From assembly GCF_008274825.1 (NCBI RefSeq), contig NZ_CP030848.1:3471618-3535617 (forward strand): a DNA stretch of 64,000 bases, read 5' to 3'. The notes below the pieces were generated by a model. It made no database searches, was not told the DNA's origin, and worked only from the letters and a program-made list of their open reading frames with translations. Made by a program: the position numbers and the translations under genes. This DNA is from Sphingobacterium hotanense (GTDB lineage: Bacteria; Bacteroidota; Bacteroidia; Sphingobacteriales; Sphingobacteriaceae). Below, one piece after another: positions 44,658-54,035 of this stretch; the stretch's first letter is position 1; every line of letters starts with the position of its first letter.

Positions 44658-44777
44658 CACCCACCTCAAATAGAGGAACATAATTTTTAAAAAAAGTATT
44701 TTTTTATATCAGATAAAAGCTGTAATATTGCATTCCGATTTTTACAGGATATAAATCGTTTTTAATTACACAGAATC

Positions 44778-45125
44778 ATGGATTTAGTAAAATTTGTAGA
44801 AGAACAAGCGGTAGTAAAAAATGAAATTCCCGCTTTCAAAGCAGGAGATACCATCAGCGTTCATTATAAAATTCGCGAAGGAAATAAAGAGCGTGTACAG
44901 GTGTACCAAGGGGTGGTAATTCAATTAAACAGCGAAGGTGCTAACGCAACTTTTACCGTTCGTAAAATCTCTAACGGTGTAGGTGTTGAACGTATTTTCC
45001 CTGTAAACTCTCCTAACATCGAGAAAATTGACGTTAACTCAGTAGGTAAAGTTCGTCGCGCAAAATTATTCTATTTACGCGGACTTACTGGTAAAGCTGC
45101 TCGCATCAAAGCGAAAAGAGTTTAA
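44778..45125 (+). CDS. rplS: 50S ribosomal protein L19
   Basis: 115 residues, full length. Family blocks: [55 protein letters not shown] and the basic end [24 protein letters not shown] structural protein at the 30S-50S interface. It is a single-gene unit here, bounded by a promoter at 44650 and a strong hairpin at 45151, unlike the rpsP-rimM-trmD-rplS order in many other phyla. Confidence 0.98.
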   Translation: MDLVKFVEEQAVVKNEIPAFKAGDTISVHYKIREGNKERVQVYQGVVIQLNSEGANATFTVRKISNGVGVERIFPVNSPNIEKIDVNSVGKVRRAKLFYLRGLTGKAARIKAKRV

Positions 45126-45150
45126 TTACGATATTTCTTTTAAAGAAGAA

Positions 45151-45182
45151 AAGGGACTTACAAATTGTAAGTCCCTTTTTTT
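45151..45182 (+). terminator. intrinsic terminator of rplS
   Basis: AAGGGACTTACAA and its complement are nearly contiguous (45151-45177) and are followed by a T-run; the real loop must be several bases wide. Confidence 0.85.
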
Positions 45183-45207
45183 ATGCCCGATCAACCAGCC
45201 ATTCGAA

Positions 45208-46197
45208 TTAGTTCCGGATAACAACAGGCTTAGTTCCCATGATCACATCAATACGCTCCTTAACCTCTGCCGTAATTAATGGAAGAACTTCCAATGCTTT
45301 TAAATTTTCAGTCAACTGGCTCTCGCGTGTTGCACCCAAGATAGCAGTCGTTACATTCGGGTTACTTAAGCACCATGCAATACTCAATGTTGGCAATGAT
45401 ACACCCAGCTCATGTGCGAAATCACCTAAAGCCTTTACCCGGCTCAACTTATCTTCTACAACTGCTCGTTCTTTCAGCCACTCATAACCTTCCAAAGACA
45501 TTCTAGATCCTTCGGGAATTCCATCGTTATACTTACCTGTCAATATTCCGGATGCTAAGGGACTCCAAATCGTCGTTCCCATCCCGACATTTCTAAAGAT
45601 AGGCTCATAGTCCACCTCCATTTTCATGCGGTTGAATAAATTGTATTCGGGCTGCTCGACGGACGGACCTTCCAACCCCAAATCCCTAGCGACCATGTGC
45701 GCTTCCATAATCTCGGCAGCTGACCATTCGCTGGTTCCCCAGTAAAAGATCTTGCCTTGCTGAATCAATGTATTCATCGTACGTACCACTTCCTCAATTG
45801 GAACATTACGATCAGGACGATGACAATAATATAAGTCCAAATATTCAACTTGAAGGCGCTGCAAAGCCTCCTCACAAGCCTCCATCAAGTGCTTTCTGCT
45901 CAGACCATGCTGATTAGGTTTCTTATCCTCGCCCTTCCAGCCGAAATAAGCCTTGCTCGACAAAACATAGGAAGATCGATCCCAGTTCACTTTCTTTAAT
46001 ACACGACCCATCATTTCTTCTGATAATCCCGCAGAATACACCTCCGCATTATCAAAAAAATTCACACCGGCATCGTATGCCTGCATCATCAATCGTTCGT
46101 TCGTATGATCATCTGTTTGTCTAGCAAAGGTTACCCAAGACCCAAAGGAAAGCGCACTCAACTGTAGGCCGGTTTTACCCATTCTTCTGTATTCCAT
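45208..46197 (-). CDS. aldo/keto reductase of the Kv-beta / YghZ type
   Basis: 329 residues. Start MEYRRMGKTGLQLSALSFGSW; catalytic Asp and Tyr in FFDNAEVYSAGLSE, Lys in VLSSKAYFGW, His in LYYCHRPD. NADPH-site blocks are GTSEWSAAEIMEA and ILGATRESQLTENL. The SW...FDNAEVY and EQPEYNLFNR pattern places it in the AKR6/AKR14-type branch near potassium-channel beta subunits. It would reduce aldehydes such as methylglyoxal; substrate not proven. Cytoplasmic, single gene. Confidence 0.9.
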   Translation of the reverse strand: MEYRRMGKTGLQLSALSFGSWVTFARQTDDHTNERLMMQAYDAGVNFFDNAEVYSAGLSEEMMGRVLKKVNWDRSSYVLSSKAYFGWKGEDKKPNQHGLSRKHLMEACEEALQRLQVEYLDLYYCHRPDRNVPIEEVVRTMNTLIQQGKIFYWGTSEWSAAEIMEAHMVARDLGLEGPSVEQPEYNLFNRMKMEVDYEPIFRNVGMGTTIWSPLASGILTGKYNDGIPEGSRMSLEGYEWLKERAVVEDKLSRVKALGDFAHELGVSLPTLSIAWCLSNPNVTTAILGATRESQLTENLKALEVLPLITAEVKERIDVIMGTKPVVIRN

Positions 46198-46390
46198 TCT
46201 GTAGATTTTTTATTAAAGTTACTCCATTCAAGGCTATTTCTGTATTTTATTTTCCACTAAAAGTGTAAAATTTCAGCAATTATTTAGGCTATGACAGTGT
46301 GGAAAACCTGCCAATCAATTAATCTTCAAATCAATCCATCGAAGATTACCCTAAACGATTTTTTTTAGAGCAGATTGAAGAAAAAATTTG

Positions 46391-46442
46391 TACCTTCGTA
46401 TCCCGTACATAGAGCAGATGAGGCGGTATAAAAAGACCTCAT
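46391..46442 (+). promoter_or_regulatory. possible pyrG promoter and leader hairpin
   Basis: TACCTTCG (46391-46398) is a one-mismatch -7 element. The leader then holds ATGAGG and CCTCAT separated by 13 bases, a weak hairpin before the pyrG ATG at 46468. A regulatory role is speculative. Confidence 0.35.
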
Positions 46443-46467
46443 TCTATATTAGAAATCCATTATTGCT

Positions 46468-48078
46468 ATGACTAAATATATCTTTGTTACGGGCGGCGTA
46501 ACTTCGTCGTTAGGGAAAGGAATTATTGCTGCTTCCCTTGCCAAACTACTTCAGGCGCGCGGTTTAAAAGTAACCATCCAAAAGTTTGACCCGTACATCA
46601 ATATCGATCCAGGAACGTTAAACCCTTATGAACATGGCGAATGTTATGTTACAGAAGACGGTGCTGAAACCGACTTGGACCTTGGTCACTACGAACGATT
46701 CCTAAATGTTCCCACTTCTCAAGCTAACAACGTTACAACAGGTCGTATCTACAGCCATGTTATCGAGCAAGAGCGTGCAGGTGCATACTTAGGAAAAACA
46801 GTTCAAGTAGTTCCCCACATCACCGATGAAATCAAACGTCGTATGTTGCTTCTTGGTCAGACAGGCGAATACGATATCGTTATCACCGAGCTTGGTGGTA
46901 CTGTTGGCGATATCGAGTCCCTTCCTTTCATTGAGGCCGTACGTCAATTACGTTGGGAATTAGGCAACAACGACTGCCTAGTTATCCACCTAACCCTTGT
47001 TCCTTACTTAGCTGCGGCCGGCGAGTTGAAAACAAAACCTACGCAGCACTCCGTAAAAACCTTATTGGAATATGGTGTACAACCTGATATTTTAGTTTGT
47101 AGAACCGAGCATAAGTTGAATAATGATATTCGTAAGAAATTAGCATTATTCTGCAATGTGAATATCAATGCGGTAGTAGAGTCGATCGATGCGCCTACGA
47201 TCTATGATGTTCCTTTGAACATGCTAAAAGAGCAATTGGATAAAACAGTATTAGCAAAATTAAAACTATCGACGAAGAACGAACCAGATCTTGAGAACTG
47301 GAAAGCCTTCTTAGGTCGTTTGAAAAACCCAACCAACGAGGTATGCATTGGTCTTGTGGGTAAGTATGTAGAATTACCAGACGCCTACAAATCTATTGCA
47401 GAAGCCTTCATCCACGCGGGTGCAACCAACGAAACCAAAGTAAAAGTTAAATATATCGCTGCAGAAAGCGTAAGCGACGACAATGTTGCTGAGAAATTAA
47501 AAGGCCTTGATGGTGTTTTAGTTGCTCCAGGCTTCGGCGAACGCGGCTTAGAAGGAAAACTAACCACTATTAAATATGTTCGTGAGAACAAGGTTCCCTT
47601 CTTTGGTATCTGTTTAGGTATGCAATGTTCGGTAATCGAGTTTGGTCGCAATGTTTTAGGACTTAAAGGAGCAAACAGCTTCGAAATGGACGAAACAACA
47701 CCGCATCCGGTAATCAACTTGATGGAAGAGCAAAAGAACATTACCAACATGGGCGGAACGATGCGCTTAGGAGCTTATGATTGTGAAATCAAAAAAGGAA
47801 CAAAAGCGTTTGGTATCTATGGGAAAGCTAAAATCTCCGAAAGACACCGTCATCGTTATGAATTCAACAACGCGTATTTAAAAGATTACGAAGCTGCAGG
47901 AATGATTGCCTCAGGCTTCAATCCGGATACTGGATTAGTTGAAATCGTAGAATTGAAAGACCATCCTTTCTTCGTCGCTGGACAATTTCATCCAGAATTA
48001 AAGTCAACGGTAGTAAATCCTCACCCACTTTTTGTTAGCTTTGTAGCCGCTTCTTTAGCGCACAAGAAATCACAGTAG
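46468..48078 (+). CDS. pyrG: CTP synthase
   Basis: 536 residues, full length. The N-terminal synthetase domain begins [18 protein letters not shown] with ATP-site GKG, and carries [33 protein letters not shown]. The glutaminase domain has the nucleophile in [10 protein letters not shown] and the His-Glu pair in FHPELKST. It converts UTP to CTP with glutamine as nitrogen donor. yidC follows after 38 bases and is probably cotranscribed. Confidence 0.98.
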   Translation: MTKYIFVTGGVTSSLGKGIIAASLAKLLQARGLKVTIQKFDPYINIDPGTLNPYEHGECYVTEDGAETDLDLGHYERFLNVPTSQANNVTTGRIYSHVIEQERAGAYLGKTVQVVPHITDEIKRRMLLLGQTGEYDIVITELGGTVGDIESLPFIEAVRQLRWELGNNDCLVIHLTLVPYLAAAGELKTKPTQHSVKTLLEYGVQPDILVCRTEHKLNNDIRKKLALFCNVNINAVVESIDAPTIYDVPLNMLKEQLDKTVLAKLKLSTKNEPDLENWKAFLGRLKNPTNEVCIGLVGKYVELPDAYKSIAEAFIHAGATNETKVKVKYIAAESVSDDNVAEKLKGLDGVLVAPGFGERGLEGKLTTIKYVRENKVPFFGICLGMQCSVIEFGRNVLGLKGANSFEMDETTPHPVINLMEEQKNITNMGGTMRLGAYDCEIKKGTKAFGIYGKAKISERHRHRYEFNNAYLKDYEAAGMIASGFNPDTGLVEIVELKDHPFFVAGQFHPELKSTVVNPHPLFVSFVAASLAHKKSQ

Positions 48079-48116
48079 TTAAAACACACTACGCGAGATA
48101 CAGTAAATATTATAAA

Positions 48117-49946
48117 ATGGATAGAAACAATCTAATAGGATTCATCTTAATCTTTGCCATCCTGGGGGGCTCCTTCTACTTAATGAAGCCATCTCAAGAG
48201 GAAATCAAAAAGGAACAGCAGCTCCAAGACTCGATAAAAAGAGTAAAAGAAGGAGTGGTTGTTACAAAAGACTCCACAAGAATCACTAGCCCTGCAGAAG
48301 CCGTAGCAGATTCTGTATTGGCGAAGCAACCTTTCGGCGTTGCATCGGTTGGTACCGAACAAGTGATTACCTTACAAAACGAACGCATCGCTGTAAACTT
48401 AAGCAGCAAAGGTGGTCGCGTAAAATCAGTAGAACTGAAAGAAGAGAAAAATTACGACGATTCTAAACTGATCTTATTCGACGGCGATAATAACCGCTTT
48501 GGATTAGAATTTAACGTTCCTGGAAAAGCAGTAAAGACCAACGACCTTTACTTTCAACCGCAAGGATCTAGCTTCACTGTTTCAGGCGAAGAATCTAAAT
48601 CGGTAACTATGCGCCTTTCTTATAGCGCAGACCAGTACATCGATTATATCTATACCCTTGCCGGAAACGACTATAACTTAAAGTTAGACATCCGCACGGT
48701 AGGTTTGAACGACCTGATCGATGTTAAGAACAAAAGTCTTCTTTTAAACTGGGAAACGACATTAACACAAAAAGAGCGTAACGTAAAATCAGAGCGTGAG
48801 AAATCTGCGATCTTCTTCCGCGATGTAGAAGGCGAAGTAGATCACCTTTCTGAAACTAGCGACGAAAAAGAAACTGTTGAAAATAAACTAAGCTGGATCG
48901 CCTACAAACAACACTTCTTCTCGACCGTATTGACGAGTAAAGAAGGATTAAGCAATGTCAACTTAAACTCTGTTTTCTTAAACGAGCAAGGTTTGGTAAA
49001 AACTTACCAAACAACAGCAGACTTAGCTTATACAGGCCAAAAAGAAAACCAATATGGCTTTAGCTTTTTCTTTGGACCTAACAAATACAAAACCCTGAAA
49101 GCTGAAGGAAACGACTTTGATAAGATTATCAATATGGGATGGGGACCAATGGGATGGATCAACAAATTCATCACCGTGCCGATCTTTGATTTCTTAGATG
49201 GTTTCCATATGGGTTACGGGATTGTGATCTTGATCTTAACTTTATTCCTAAAGTTCATCATGTTCCCATTAACATTCAAATCTTACCAGTCTATGGCGAA
49301 GATGCGTGTGTTAAAACCACAGTTAGATGAGATCAAAGAGAAAGTTGGTGAAGACAACCCTATGCTATTGCAGCAGGAGCAAATGAAGCTGTACAAGCAA
49401 GCAGGCGTAAACCCGCTTGGAGGATGTTTGCCTTTATTATTGCAAATGCCTTTCACGCTAGCCTTCTTCTTCTTCTTCCCGAACTTGTTCGAACTGCGCG
49501 GAGAAAGCTTCCTTTGGATCAAAGACCTTTCAACCTATGATGCGCCAATTACATTCGCGAACATCCCCGTAATCAATGTAGACCACATTTCCTTAATGTG
49601 TGTGTTGATGACATTGACTACTTTGTTAACGACTTGGTACAACAACGCAACATCAGGAGCTGCAAACAACCAGATGAAATACATTGGTTATATCATGCCA
49701 TTAGTATTCTTCTTCGTGTTGAACAGCTTCCCTGCAGGTCTGAACTACTACTATTTCCTTTCTGCCGTTCTTACTTTCTTAACGCAGGTAATTATCCGTC
49801 AATTTATCGACGATGATAAAATCTTAGCGAAAATCGAAGAAAAGAAAAGCAAACCCCAAGCAGAAAAGAAAAAATCATCCTTCCAAAAGAAAATGGAAGA
49901 TATGATGAGAGCACAACAAGCAGCTCAACAAAATAAGAAAAACTAG
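48117..49946 (+). CDS. yidC: membrane protein insertase YidC
   Basis: 609 residues. One N-terminal transmembrane helix (NLIGFILIFAILGGSFYLM), a periplasmic beta domain (about 50-330), then the conserved core from VPIFDFLDGFHMGYGIVILILTL with FKSYQSMAKMRVLKPQLDEIKEK and NPLGGCLPLLLQMPF, and further helices ending ILAKIEEKKSK. The C-terminus is Lys/Gln-rich, as in Bacteroidota YidC. It inserts membrane proteins with or without SecYEG. A TTAGAYATTAGA repeat and a terminator follow the stop. Confidence 0.97.
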   Translation: MDRNNLIGFILIFAILGGSFYLMKPSQEEIKKEQQLQDSIKRVKEGVVVTKDSTRITSPAEAVADSVLAKQPFGVASVGTEQVITLQNERIAVNLSSKGGRVKSVELKEEKNYDDSKLILFDGDNNRFGLEFNVPGKAVKTNDLYFQPQGSSFTVSGEESKSVTMRLSYSADQYIDYIYTLAGNDYNLKLDIRTVGLNDLIDVKNKSLLLNWETTLTQKERNVKSEREKSAIFFRDVEGEVDHLSETSDEKETVENKLSWIAYKQHFFSTVLTSKEGLSNVNLNSVFLNEQGLVKTYQTTADLAYTGQKENQYGFSFFFGPNKYKTLKAEGNDFDKIINMGWGPMGWINKFITVPIFDFLDGFHMGYGIVILILTLFLKFIMFPLTFKSYQSMAKMRVLKPQLDEIKEKVGEDNPMLLQQEQMKLYKQAGVNPLGGCLPLLLQMPFTLAFFFFFPNLFELRGESFLWIKDLSTYDAPITFANIPVINVDHISLMCVLMTLTTLLTTWYNNATSGAANNQMKYIGYIMPLVFFFVLNSFPAGLNYYYFLSAVLTFLTQVIIRQFIDDDKILAKIEEKKSKPQAEKKKSSFQKKMEDMMRAQQAAQQNKKN

Positions 49947-50012
49947 GGTTTAGATATTAGATATTAGATTTTAGACATTAGATATAAGAGCCTGCCTAGC
50001 GGGCTCTTTTTT
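49947..50012 (+). terminator. yidC terminator preceded by a TTAGAYATTAGA repeat
   Basis: Directly after the stop come four or five copies of the unit (TTTAGATATTAGATATTAGA, then TTTTAGACATTAGATAT). They run into the hairpin AAGAGCC...GGGCTCTT (49986-50009) and a T-run. The unit plus hairpin recurs in inverted orientation at 50634-50684. Confidence 0.8.
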
Positions 50013-50627
50013 CATTTAAGATGTTGGAGGTGAGATTTTTGACATTTGATAGCGTTTTTTTCTGAACCTTCGGTTTTGAAATTTGTCTTGAACCAGGAAA
50101 GGAAGGAAAGTTTGTTTTGAACCAGGAAAGGAAGGATTTTAGGATTAACAGGATCAGGTTTAACTGCTATTTCTGGTGCAGACAAATTTCCCTTTCCACA
50201 AGATCCTGATTATCCTTGAATCCTTTCTTTCCTGGTTCAAAGACAAAATATCCTGAACATCCTTGAATCCTTTCTTTCCTGATTCAAAGACAAATATCCT
50301 GCCCATCCTTGAATCCTTCCTTTCCTGGTTCAAAGAAAAAACATCCTGCCCATTCTTGAATCCTTGCTTTCCTGGTTCAAAGAAAAAACATCCTGCCCAT
50401 CCTTGCATCCTTCCTTTCCTGGTTCAAAGAAAAAACATCCTCGCATCCTTCCTTCCTAGTTCAAAACATATCCTTCCTAATAAGTAGGACTCAGTCCCCT
50501 TTCAAACCCAATGCAAACCCAATGCATAACCCAATCAAACCCTTCCGAAAGGGCTTTGATTGGGTCATACATTGGTAATAAAAAGAACAGCAGTCGAAGC
50601 TGTTCTCAAGCATTTAAAAATCCGGCA
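50013..50627. repeat. intergenic repeat array, 47-base tandem units with inverted copies and a palindrome
   Basis: Two forward copies of TTGAACCAGGAAAGGAAGGA start at 50088 and 50117. From 50213 to 50460 the reverse form recurs as about six tandem units of about 47 bases, each CCTTGAATCCTTTCTTTCCTG plus GTTCAAAGA and an A-rich, ATCCTG-CCCAT end. Units differ at scattered sites. At 50519-50575 lies a palindrome (CCCAATCAAA...TTTGATTGGG, perfect over 50530-50564 apart from the loop) related to that at 22238. An 82-codon frame over the repeats is an artefact. No gene. Confidence 0.85.
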
Positions 50628-50684
50628 ATAAAAAAGAGCCTTTGCAGGCTCTTATATCTAATGTCTAATATCTAAAATCTAGAC
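50628..50684 (-). terminator. acyl-CoA dehydrogenase terminator preceded by a TTAGAYATTAGA repeat
   Basis: On the minus strand the stop is followed by GTCTAGATTTTAGATATTAG, then ACATTAGATATAAGAGCCTGC, the hairpin AAGAGCC...GGCTCTT (50634-50653) and six T. The stretch ACATTAGATATAAGAGCCTG is identical to that after yidC. Confidence 0.8.
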
Positions 50685-52034
50685 CTAAACAAAAGCACTA
50701 AATCCGGTAATACTTCTACCGACGATCAGGGAGTTAATCTCTTTGGTTCCTTCATAGGAGTAAATTGATTCGGCGTCGGCGAGGAAGCGGGCTACATTGT
50801 ATTCTAGCAGAATACCATTACCGCCCATCACTTCGCGTGCTCGCGACACGATATCGCGCGTTCTAAGCGTACAGAATACCTTGGCTAGGGATGCGTGCTC
50901 ATCTTTCAGTTTATCGTCGTCTTGAAGCTCAGAAAGTCTAAACACGAGTGTTTGCATGGCGGTCAGGTTGGACAGCATCTCGACCAAGTGATTTTGTATC
51001 AGCTGGAAGGATGCGATAGGTTTTCCAAATTGTTCTCGCTGCAGGGTGTACTCCAAAGCATTTTCATAGGCTCCGCGTGCACATCCTACCGCCATCCAGG
51101 CCACCCCTGCCCTCGTCATCTGCAATACTTTCGCAGTATCTCTGAACGAATTTGCATTTACCAAGCGGTCAGACTCTGGCACTTCGCAATTCGTTAAAGT
51201 GATCAAGCCGTTTTGGACGATTCGTAATGCCATCTTTCCTTTAATCTTTTCAACCGAGAACCCTGGATTCTCTTTACGGACGATAAATCCTTTCACCTGC
51301 TGATCGTCTAAATCTCGAGCCCAGATAACCGTCATGTCGGAGAAAGTAGAATTTCCTATCCATTTTTTCTGACCATTCAAAATCCATTTGTCACCCTCGC
51401 GTTTACAGGTCGTTGTTAATCCGCCTGCTGTTCCGGAGCCTACCAATGGCTCCGTCAGGCCGAATGCGCCGATCTTCTTCAATTGCTGCATAGCCGGGAG
51501 CCATTCCGCTTTCTGTTCTTCAGAGCCACAAAGGTAAATGGACCCCATCGCTAAGCCACTTTGAACACCCAAGAACGTTGCGATGGAAGGGTCGACACGT
51601 CCGAACTCACTAGCGATGATACCATCCATAAGGGAAGTCCCCCCTGCACAGCCGTAGCCCTCATATACATAACCGCATACATTAAGCTCAGCTAGCTTCG
51701 GTATAATTTCAAAAGGGAATTCATCATGCAACCAATATTTATTGACTACAGGCTTTATTTCGGCTTCTAAAAATGCGCGCACCTTTAATTGCAGTGCTCG
51801 ATCTTCTGGTGAAAGCTTAGCGCTTATATCGTAAAAATCGGCATCGATGGGTGGCGGATCCTTTTTCTTTTTACTTCCGGTCAACATTTTCATCGCCATT
51901 TTAAGCTGATTTTCGTCCATCTTTGATACAGCGCCTAAAACTTCGGCTAAATCGACCTTCTTTGATATCTTTTCTAATTGCTCCAAATCAACTGATTTAA
52001 AGAGCTTTACCATATTCTTCAGTTTATCTATCAT
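50685..52034 (-). CDS. acyl-CoA dehydrogenase with N-terminal helical extension
   Basis: 449 residues, about 50-60 longer than usual. The first 55 or so residues are a charged helix (LEQLEKISKKVDLAEVLGAVSKMDENQLKMAMKMLTGSKKKK) with no recognised domain. The flavoenzyme core follows: IGAFGLTEPLVGSGTAGGLTTT, WILNGQKKWIGNSTFSDMTVIWAR, REQFGKPIASFQLIQN and the C-terminal YSYEGTKEINSLIVGR, where the Glu of YEGT is the expected catalytic base. Overall pattern resembles the glutaryl-CoA dehydrogenase branch. It introduces a double bond in acyl-CoA using FAD; chain specificity not readable. Confidence 0.88.
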   Translation of the reverse strand: MIDKLKNMVKLFKSVDLEQLEKISKKVDLAEVLGAVSKMDENQLKMAMKMLTGSKKKKDPPPIDADFYDISAKLSPEDRALQLKVRAFLEAEIKPVVNKYWLHDEFPFEIIPKLAELNVCGYVYEGYGCAGGTSLMDGIIASEFGRVDPSIATFLGVQSGLAMGSIYLCGSEEQKAEWLPAMQQLKKIGAFGLTEPLVGSGTAGGLTTTCKREGDKWILNGQKKWIGNSTFSDMTVIWARDLDDQQVKGFIVRKENPGFSVEKIKGKMALRIVQNGLITLTNCEVPESDRLVNANSFRDTAKVLQMTRAGVAWMAVGCARGAYENALEYTLQREQFGKPIASFQLIQNHLVEMLSNLTAMQTLVFRLSELQDDDKLKDEHASLAKVFCTLRTRDIVSRAREVMGGNGILLEYNVARFLADAESIYSYEGTKEINSLIVGRSITGFSAFV

Positions 52035-52085
52035 ATTCTTTCTTTAAAATCTTAACAGAAATATAACAAAAAATGTTTTTTATTG

Positions 52086-52115
52086 TTGCAAATCAACAAA
52101 ACAGTAGTATATTTG
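52086..52115 (+). promoter_or_regulatory. strong consensus promoter of the 72-residue lipoprotein gene
   Basis: TTG (52086-52088), 19 bases, TATATTTG (52108-52115), a full match to the phylum consensus. The leader of about 150 bases contains a direct repeat GGTTACC/GGTTACT (52197-52217 region). Confidence 0.65.
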
Positions 52116-52270
52116 CGCTGCTCAAAGCAAATAACGAATATTAAACAACTGAAATTCAGCCGGTTTAATAAATTTTTAAAAAAAAGTTATTTTTTGGGTT
52201 ACCTTTTTAGGTTACTGGTATTAAAGATTAAATAAACAAATTTGTTTCAACTAAATAGAAAATTAAAAAA

Positions 52271-52489
52271 ATGAAAAATTTATTCAAATTCGGATTCTTA
52301 GGATTAGCTTTAACTGTAGCAGTTGCATCTTGTAACAACGCTGAAACTAAAACTGAAGCTGCTGCTGATTCAATCGCTGACCAAGTAGAAGCTACAACTG
52401 ATTCAATCGCTGATTCATTAGAAAACGTTGCTGATTCAGTAAAAGCAACTGGTGATTCTATCGCTGATTCTTTGAAAAACGTTCAATAA
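52271..52489 (+). CDS. small repetitive lipoprotein
   Basis: 72 residues. Signal peptide with lipobox AVASC. The mature part is built from degenerate repeats of about 11 residues (ADSIADQVEAT, TDSIADSLENV, ADSVKATG, DSIADSLKNV), acidic and helical, so it is probably a rod or coiled coil like small Lpp-type proteins. It has a consensus promoter and its own terminator (52514-52540), which suggests high expression. Homologues in this phylum are hypothetical; no enzymatic role is apparent. Confidence 0.8.
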   Translation: MKNLFKFGFLGLALTVAVASCNNAETKTEAAADSIADQVEATTDSIADSLENVADSVKATGDSIADSLKNVQ

Positions 52490-52513
52490 TCCGAACTAAA
52501 TTAAAAATACTTC

Positions 52514-52540
52514 AAAAGCCTGTTTTAGAAACAGGCTTTT
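52514..52540 (+). terminator. intrinsic terminator of the small lipoprotein gene
   Basis: AAAAGCCTGTTT and AAACAGGCTTTT around a short loop, followed by GTTGTTTT. Confidence 0.85.
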
Positions 52541-52560
52541 GTTGTTTTATAACCTTTGGG

Positions 52561-52591
52561 TTGGTATAGGTCTACGAATTTCTTATTTTTG
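52561..52591 (+). promoter_or_regulatory. promoter of purB
   Basis: TTG (52561-52563), 20 bases, TATTTTTG (52584-52591). Transcription would begin near 52598, which rules out a start codon upstream at 52556 and supports the ATG at 52613. Confidence 0.65.
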
Positions 52592-52612
52592 CCTCACAAA
52601 AGATTTTATACC

Positions 52613-53962
52613 ATGACATTATCATCCTTAACTGCCGTTACACCTATCGACGGGAGGTACTACAATAACACCAAAGAGCTTGCTAATTACTTTTCAGAAT
52701 TTGCGCTGATCAAGTATCGTGTTTTGGTAGAAGTGGAATATTTTATCGCTTTATCAGAATCGGGTATTCCTCAATTAGCACATTTTGATGGTTCGTTGAA
52801 CGATAAATTGCGTGATATATACCGCAACTTTACGGAAGAGGATGCGCAATGGATAAAGGATACCGAGAGAGTAACTAACCATGACGTTAAGGCCGTGGAA
52901 TACTTTTTGAAAAATGAATTTGAGAAATTAGGTCTTACGGACTCTTTAGAATTCATCCACTTCGGGTTAACATCACAGGACATTAACAATACCGCTATTC
53001 CATTGTCATGGAAAGAGGCTATTCAACAGGTGTACTCGCCGGGCATCAATGAATTGTTGGGCGAATTAAGATTATTGTCTGCAGAATGGAACGAGGTTTC
53101 CATGTTAGCACGTACGCATGGTCAGCCGGCCTCTCCTACACGTTTAGGAAAAGAGATCAAGGTTTTTATCGAGCGTATCGAAAGACAATTAGATTTGTTA
53201 GCACAGGTTCCCTATTCAGCAAAGTTCGGCGGTGCAACGGGTAACTTCAACGCACACCACGTTGCTTATCCTGCGAACGACTGGGTTGCATTCGGAAACA
53301 ACTTCGTTAATGAAAAACTTGGTTTAAACCGCTCGCAGACTACTACGCAGATTGAGCACTACGATAACTTTGCTGCAAGTTGCGATAGCCTGAAACGCAT
53401 CAACAATATCATCATCGACCTATGTCGTGATATCTGGACATATATCTCCATGGATTACTTTAAGCAAAAGATTACTGCTGGACAAATCGGTTCATCAGCT
53501 ATGCCGCATAAAGTTAATCCAATCGACTTTGAAAATGCAGAAGGCAATTTGGGTATCGCGAATGCAATTTTCGAGCACTTGGCAGCTAAGCTTCCTATTT
53601 CCAGACTTCAACGCGATTTAACAGACTCTACGGTATTACGTAATATTGGTGTACCATTCGCACATACGTTAATCGCTTTCAAATCGACATTACGCGGATT
53701 GCGCAAGTTGATCTTAAATGAAGCGGCTTTCCAAGCAGACCTAGAGAACAATTGGGCGGTAGTAGCAGAAGCAATTCAAACGATTTTACGTCGCGAGGGG
53801 TATCCAAAACCATACGAGGCATTGAAAGATCTGACCCGTACAAATACGCACGTTACGCAAGCAACGATTGCTGAATTTGTAGACAACTTGAATGTTTCTG
53901 ATGAAATTAAGGCGGAGATCAAAGCAATTTCTCCAAGCAATTACACCGGCGTACAGTTATAA
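52613..53962 (+). CDS. purB: adenylosuccinate lyase
   Basis: 449 residues from the ATG at 52613 (MTLSSLTAVTPIDGRY), the normal PurB start; the frame is open to 52556 but that lies upstream of the promoter. Family blocks: EYFLKNEFEKLGL...IHFGLTSQDINNTAIPL, ARTHGQPASPTRLGKE with the catalytic His, and the flexible signature loop GSSAMPHKVNPIDFENAEGN with catalytic Ser. It acts twice in purine synthesis, releasing fumarate from SAICAR and adenylosuccinate. Its length and sequence match the E. coli-type subfamily. Confidence 0.97.
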   Translation: MTLSSLTAVTPIDGRYYNNTKELANYFSEFALIKYRVLVEVEYFIALSESGIPQLAHFDGSLNDKLRDIYRNFTEEDAQWIKDTERVTNHDVKAVEYFLKNEFEKLGLTDSLEFIHFGLTSQDINNTAIPLSWKEAIQQVYSPGINELLGELRLLSAEWNEVSMLARTHGQPASPTRLGKEIKVFIERIERQLDLLAQVPYSAKFGGATGNFNAHHVAYPANDWVAFGNNFVNEKLGLNRSQTTTQIEHYDNFAASCDSLKRINNIIIDLCRDIWTYISMDYFKQKITAGQIGSSAMPHKVNPIDFENAEGNLGIANAIFEHLAAKLPISRLQRDLTDSTVLRNIGVPFAHTLIAFKSTLRGLRKLILNEAAFQADLENNWAVVAEAIQTILRREGYPKPYEALKDLTRTNTHVTQATIAEFVDNLNVSDEIKAEIKAISPSNYTGVQL

Positions 53963-54002
53963 GCTTTTACGCAGTAATGACGCTGTCATTTGCGGAATGA
54001 GT

Positions 54003-54010
54003 TATATTTG
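54003..54010 (+). promoter_or_regulatory. probable -7 promoter element of the nfu gene
   Basis: TATATTTG, exact TAnnTTTG, 26 bases before the ATG at 54036. No TTG at the usual distance. Confidence 0.5.
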
Positions 54011-54035
54011 TCCATTATTTTAGAACGATTACAAC

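Noticed and set aside
50160-50408. 82-codon minus-strand frame with repeating FEPGKQGFKN-like words
   Set aside because: It is a translation of the 47-base tandem repeat; no start signal, no conservation expected, composition follows the repeat.
50213-50460. Possible CRISPR array
   Set aside because: Units are contiguous and diverged, there are no unique equal-length spacers, and no cas genes lie nearby.
52556-52612. 19-codon upstream extension of purB
   Set aside because: It overlaps the -33/-7 promoter and is absent from normal PurB starts; the ATG at 52613 gives the family start.
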